Positions 29,094-34,007 of a DNA stretch of 34,007 bases are shown piece by piece. Below the pieces are notes generated by a model. It was not told the DNA's origin. It saw only the letters and a list, made by a program, of their open reading frames with translations, and searched no databases. The stretch spans positions 1 to 34,007 of the forward strand of contig CANRFR010000017.1 in NCBI GenBank assembly GCA_947629945.1, read 5' to 3'. The position numbers and the translations under genes are program-made. How positions within the stretch are numbered: the first letter of the stretch is position 1; the number at the start of each line of letters is the position of its first letter. The stretch is from an uncultured Clostridia bacterium (GTDB lineage: Bacteria; Bacillota; Clostridia; Oscillospirales; Ruminococcaceae).

Positions 29094-29882
29094 ATGATAA
29101 TTGACGCACACGCGCATATTTTTCCCGATATAATAGCCGAAAAAGCGAGTAAAGGGATAAGCACATTTTACGAGGGAATGAAAATGGACGGCTGCGGCAC
29201 GGTATCGGAGCTTCTGGAAAAAGGAGACAAAGCGGGCGTTGACCGTTATATCGTACAATCCGTGGCTACGGTGCCGACTCAGGTGGTCGCTATAAACAAT
29301 TTTATAACAGAAAGCGTTAAATCGCACCCCGACAAGCTCGTCGGCTTTGGAGCTTTACACCCCGATTTTGAGGATATAAACGGCGAAACAGAGCGAATAA
29401 TCTCATTGGGGCTGCGCGGAATAAAACTACACAGTGATTTTCAAGACTTTAACATTGACGACGAAAAAGCTTTTCCAATCTACGAAGCCGCCGAGGGCAG
29501 ACTGCCTATTCTGTTTCACGTCGGCGACCCGCGCTCCGACCGTTCCTCGCCTGAGCGACTGCTGAACGTTGTGAAGCGTTTTCCAAAACTTACGGTCATC
29601 GGAGCGCATTTTGCCGGGTGGTCTATGTGGGACACAGGCGCGGAACTTTTCGACCACAGCGGAGTATACGTAGACTGCTCCAGTTCCCTTTACGCTATGT
29701 CGCCCGAACATGCCGCCGAACTTATCCGAAAAATTGGCGTACACCGGGTTATGTGGGGAACAGACTACCCGATGTGGAACGCCTCGGAGGAACTGGCGCG
29801 TTTCGCTAAGCTTCCGCTTACAGAACGCGAACGCGAACTTGTTCTCGGCGAAAATGCTCGGCGGCTTTTAGGCGAGCTGTAA
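29094..29882 (+). CDS. Amidohydrolase family (amidohydrolase-2-like TIM barrel)
   Basis: MIIDAHAHIFPDII...GLRGIKLHSDFQDF...PILFHVGDPR...MWGTDYPMW. Confidence 0.9.
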   Translation: MIIDAHAHIFPDIIAEKASKGISTFYEGMKMDGCGTVSELLEKGDKAGVDRYIVQSVATVPTQVVAINNFITESVKSHPDKLVGFGALHPDFEDINGETERIISLGLRGIKLHSDFQDFNIDDEKAFPIYEAAEGRLPILFHVGDPRSDRSSPERLLNVVKRFPKLTVIGAHFAGWSMWDTGAELFDHSGVYVDCSSSLYAMSPEHAAELIRKIGVHRVMWGTDYPMWNASEELARFAKLPLTERERELVLGENARRLLGEL

Positions 29883-29921
29883 ACGCACGGGAAATTTATC
29901 GTACAAAACCGAGGGGATAAT

Positions 29922-30050
29922 ATGCATAACAAATTAAAAAACGAAATGATAGACTACTACACCGGAGATCCAAAACGGATACAACACTTTTTAAAAGTCC
30001 ACGAACTTGTCGCTCTTATCGCGGCAAACGAAAAGCTCAACGAAAAATGA
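29922..30050 (+). pseudogene. Truncated N-terminal fragment of an HD-domain-type hydrolase
   Basis: 42-aa ORF MHNKLKNEMIDYYTGDPKRIQHFLKVHELVALIAANEKLNEK* resembles the region preceding the HD motif; no HD motif follows. SD gagggg precedes the ATG. Confidence 0.6.
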
Positions 30051-30062
30051 TATTTGTATTAT

Positions 30063-30560
30063 TTATGCAATGTTATTGTTTGAAAACCTTTTTGTGACCA
30101 GTTGTGCACAGATACCCGTGAATGCTCCCGCCAAGCACCCGGAAACGATCAAAAAGGGAAGATATCCAATAACTCCTGCCCCCATCACAAAAAAAGCAAC
30201 AGCAATCTGTCCGATATTATGCGAAATCGCTCCGAAAACACTGCTTAGCCAAATATGATTACTGCCAATTACCTTTTTAATGATCAACATTGTTGCAACA
30301 CAAAAAACACTGCCCGCAAAGCTGTATAAAAGCGCCGACAAATTGCCGCCGAATAACGCGGCAAGTGTAATTCTTGCGCCGACAACCATCATAACCTCGC
30401 ACGCTCGATATTGATACATGGCGTAAACCGTGACGATGTTCGCAAGTCCGAGTTTTATTCCGGGTATCGGAAACGGATTCGGTATTTGCAGCTCCACTAC
30501 GAATATTACAAGCGCAATACCCGTTAAAAGCGCAAGCTGCGCTAATTATTTTGTTTTCAT
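30063..30560 (-). pseudogene. Gx transporter family protein (HepT component I/EetB-like), nonsense at codon 5
   Basis: Minus-strand MKTK*LAQLALLTGIALVIFVVELQIPNPFPIPGIKLGLANIVTVYAMYQYRACEVMMVVGARITLAALFGGNLSALLYSFAG; TAA at 30546-30548 in otherwise continuous frame. Confidence 0.75.
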
Positions 30561-31325
<765 letters not shown>

Positions 31326-31420
31326 CTAAATATTATTCTGTGATTATATTATAACCAATCTTTGCGGTTTTGAGAAGTTCATTTTGGTTTATCGGCTTAT
31401 ACCTTGAGGTATAAAGCAAA

Positions 31421-31446
31421 GAGATCGAACCAAAATCCGATCTCTC
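31421..31446 (-). terminator. Hairpin downstream of flavin reductase gene
   Basis: AGAGATCG-aaccaaaatc-CGATCTCT with T-rich tract on the minus strand side. Confidence 0.5.
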
Positions 31447-31488
31447 CGTTTTATGAAAATGAGATAGGAAGCCGCTGATTTCTTCCAC

Positions 31489-32045
31489 TTACTTCAGCGC
31501 CGCGCCATCCTTAAAGGCATTGCCCACACGTTCGCCGAGAACGTGATAACCGTTCTTTATAGGCTCGAACGATATGGGGCGCAGCTTGGCAATGTCGATA
31601 ATACCGTCCTCGCCGAGAATGCTCTCATCGGCGCTGATGTTGATGATCTCGCCGATAATGTTGCCGTCCTCGGTGATTTTCACAAGTCTGCACTCCAACG
31701 TCATGGGAACTCGTTAATGATCGGCGCGTCAACAAATACGCTTTTTGTAACGGTAAATCCCGCTTTTTTCATTTTGTCGGGAGTATCGTTTGCGGAAACC
31801 GTTCCCACATAGTCGCAAGCCGTAACGTGCGCCGCGTCCGCAAAGCTCACGGTAAACGCTCCTTTGTCCTTAATGTTTTGCGTAGTCTTATGTCCCGCGC
31901 TCAGGCACAGCTCTACCATACTCGCTTCGTACAAACCTCCCCAAGCGGCATTCATCGCGTCGGGATTACCGTTCTTGTCGTATGTGCCTATAATCAGCAC
32001 AGGGAGCGGATAAAACCACGGCTTCACTCCAAAATTCTTTCTCAT
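31489..32045 (-). pseudogene. Flavin reductase family protein, split by a 1-nt frameshift
   Basis: Two abutting frames: ...KSVFVDAPIINEFP* and MTLECRLVKITEDGNIIGEIINISADESILGEDGIID...; together they give a complete flavin reductase-like protein. Confidence 0.8.
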
Positions 32046-32050
32046 AAAAA

Positions 32051-33052
32051 TCACTCCTTAATTATTTTTGATCCTCCGAAAACGGCGGACATTTCCATAT
32101 TATCAAGCGCCTTGTCAATTTCGGCGATTTCGCTGTCGGTCAGAATGATATCGGCAGCGGCGAGGTTTTCCTTTAGTCTGTCCGTTTTGCGCGAACCCGG
32201 AATGGGCACGATATACGGTTTTTTGCACATCATCCACGCAAGTGAGATCTGCGCCGGGGTCGCGTTCTTTTTCTCTGCGATTTTGTTTACAAGTGACAAC
32301 AGATCACTGTTTTGTTCAATGCCTTTCTCGGTAAATTGCGGCATTGCACTGCGGTAATCAAGCGCTCCGTCAAATTGCGTTCCCTTGCCGTATTTTCCCG
32401 ATAAAAATCCGTTGGCAAGCGGCGAGAACGCCACAAATACGATATTCAGCTCCTCCAAAACGGGAAATAATTTTTCGTGCCACCGAGCCATCATTGAATA
32501 TCTATTCTGTATTGCGGTTATTGGGCAAACCTTATGTGCGCGGCGAATTTGTTCCTCGTCAGCCTCCGACAGTCCCCAATGCGTTATCTTTCCCGCTTTT
32601 ATAAGCTCCGACATCACGCCCGCGACCTCCTCAATGGGAACATTCGGGTCGGCGCGGTGCTGATAATACAAGTCGATATGGTCAGTGCCGAGCCTCTTTA
32701 AGGACGCGTCGACAGACGCTCTTATTGTTTCGGGGCGCGAGTCGGGAATAAGCGGTTTGTTGACTTCGGGGCTGCTCATATCGAACTTTATCCCGAATTT
32801 CGTTGCTATAACCACATTATCCCGAATGTCTTTAAGCGATTCACCGACAAGCAGCTCATTTTGATGAGGATCGTCGGCAGTGCCGTAAACCTCCGCCGTG
32901 TCAAAAAAATCATACCCCATTTCGACCGCTTTCCGAATAGTTTCAACGGCGGTTTTCTTATCGGTTGGCGCGCCGTAGGCGTGAGAAAATCCCATACAGC
33001 CAAGCCCGATCGCAGATACTTTCAAATCCGTTCCCAAAACTCTCTTTTTCAT
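32051..33052 (-). CDS. Aldo/keto reductase
   Basis: MKKRVLGTDLKVSAIGLGCMGFSHAYG...DFFDTAEVYG...HIDLYYQHRADPNVPIEEVAGVM...IPGSRKTDRLKENL. Confidence 0.95.
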   Translation of the reverse strand: MKKRVLGTDLKVSAIGLGCMGFSHAYGAPTDKKTAVETIRKAVEMGYDFFDTAEVYGTADDPHQNELLVGESLKDIRDNVVIATKFGIKFDMSSPEVNKPLIPDSRPETIRASVDASLKRLGTDHIDLYYQHRADPNVPIEEVAGVMSELIKAGKITHWGLSEADEEQIRRAHKVCPITAIQNRYSMMARWHEKLFPVLEELNIVFVAFSPLANGFLSGKYGKGTQFDGALDYRSAMPQFTEKGIEQNSDLLSLVNKIAEKKNATPAQISLAWMMCKKPYIVPIPGSRKTDRLKENLAAADIILTDSEIAEIDKALDNMEMSAVFGGSKIIKE

Positions 33053-33056
33053 ATAA

Positions 33057-33884
33057 TTACCCTTTCAACAAATATTGCAGATGAACGGAGTTACCGACAC
33101 GTCTAACGTCTTTCAACTCGAAAACCGCAGGTGTTCTCTCGGGAAGAAAATCCGCCTTTTCAAATATAGTCGCGGCGGCAGGGTTTCCGTCCGTGGCGGG
33201 AGCGATAACAATACTATAGCAATCCACGAAAATAGTGCTACAGTTCAATTAAACGTTATCATACGAGGCGGGCGCTTAAAAGCACCAATGTTGCCTTAAT
33301 TGTGTGGATTGCTATAACCTCGTCAATCAAATTCTATTGGATAAGCGACCGGTTCATCAGTCCGCCGCCTGCCGCAAGCAAACGCTCTATTTTGAATAAT
33401 TTGTGCAGCTTTTTAAGCATAAGAGAGCAGTCCAGACTATCGTTTCCCGCAAAAATATACGATACCCCGACATTTCGCAAATACGCTAAATAATCGTCCG
33501 AAACTTTTCCAAAAGCACTTCAATAACGTGCGCTTTCGGGCGGTTTTTCTTTTCGATGTAACCCGAATTAAATCCGAGAATTCCTTTCGGGTCGACCGAA
33601 ACGATATAGTTTTTTATATCGTTCGGCGCTTGGAAATCTTCGTGCGGAATATCGTGCTCACATTTCGGAATATTTTCGGCAAGACCGTCGGAAAATCCGC
33701 CGCGCATAGTCGTTGTGCCGTATAATGTCGCGGAGCAATCGAAGCTTTCCCGCAAATTCGCGTATTCCGCAAGCGTTCCTCCGCACTCGGGAACGGAGAA
33801 AAAATCGCCATCTATTTTTCCGTCAACGGAAGTCAGCATGTGGCATATCACATAAGGTCTGTTCATTTGTCGGTTCTCCTTAAG
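33057..33884 (-). pseudogene. RibD C-terminal/dihydrofolate reductase-like protein, disrupted by frameshift, stop codon and MITE
   Basis: MNRPYVICHMLTSVDGKIDGDFF...HVIEVLLEK [frameshift ~33501-33510] VSDDYLAYLRNVGVSYIFAGNDSLDCSLMLKKLHKLFKIERLLAAGGGLMNRSLIQ* NLIDEV [MITE] SIVIAPATDGNPAAATIF...AVFELKDVRRVGNSVHLQYLLKG. Confidence 0.85.
33217..33314. mobile_element. 98-bp MITE with 11-bp TIRs and TA target-site duplication
   Basis: TA|TAGCAATCCAC...GTGGATTGCTA|TA; removing the element plus one TA restores the reading frame NLIDEV-SIVIAPATDG. Confidence 0.85.
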
Positions 33885-34007
33885 GCAACACCGCACAAAG
33901 ACCGCCCTACGGGCTTTGTCATTCGCTTGCTTGCATCTTTTCCGTCATCTTGCACATAGTTCGCTTGCAAGGCGTCAGCCTTGCGGCGCTCACTTTGTAC
34001 AATCTGA
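33880..34007. repeat. Probable palindromic repeat/MITE-like element (truncated by window end)
   Basis: Starts TTAAGGCAACACCGCACAAAG just upstream of a start codon; contains ACAAAG...CTTTGT and perfect hairpin GCAAGGC-GTCA-GCCTTGC (33967-33984); no ORF support. Confidence 0.5.

Overview
Firmicutes chromosome segment, most likely Oscillospiraceae/Ruminococcaceae by gene content and protein flavour (inference; no search was run). About 1-11.1 kb is a minus-strand core block: rpmG-secE-nusG-rplK-rplA, then a two-gene insert (cysteine-rich CPCC-type protein plus an unknown), then rimP-nusA-rnpM-ylxQ-infB-rbfA-nrnA-truB-ribF. About 11.4-18.1 kb holds membrane, CNNM/HlyC, HAD, divergent TIM-barrel, NlpC/P60-like and FapA-like genes. 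At 18.5-21.1 kb there is secG-rnr on the plus strand. At 21.3-25.5 kb there is a surface protein and an exopolysaccharide-type cluster. At 26-29.9 kb there is an SsuA/NMT1-like ABC transporter operon, a small membrane protein and an amidohydrolase. About 29.9-34 kb is a patch of gene decay. It contains a truncated HD-type fragment, an ApbE/NusG_II/Gx-transporter (flavinylation/extracellular electron transfer-like) remnant with a nonsense codon and an aldo/keto reductase::ApbE chimera, and a frameshifted flavin reductase. It also contains a RibD/DHFR-like gene broken by a frameshift, a stop codon and a 98-bp MITE with TA target duplication. The strongest observations are: (1) an NlpC/P60 domain that has lost all three catalytic triad positions, (2) the precisely excisable MITE in the RibD-like pseudogene, (3) the decayed flavin/electron-transfer locus, (4) a probable AUA start codon for ylxQ behind a perfect Shine-Dalgarno, and (5) a promoter-proximal terminator-like hairpin in the rimP-nusA leader.
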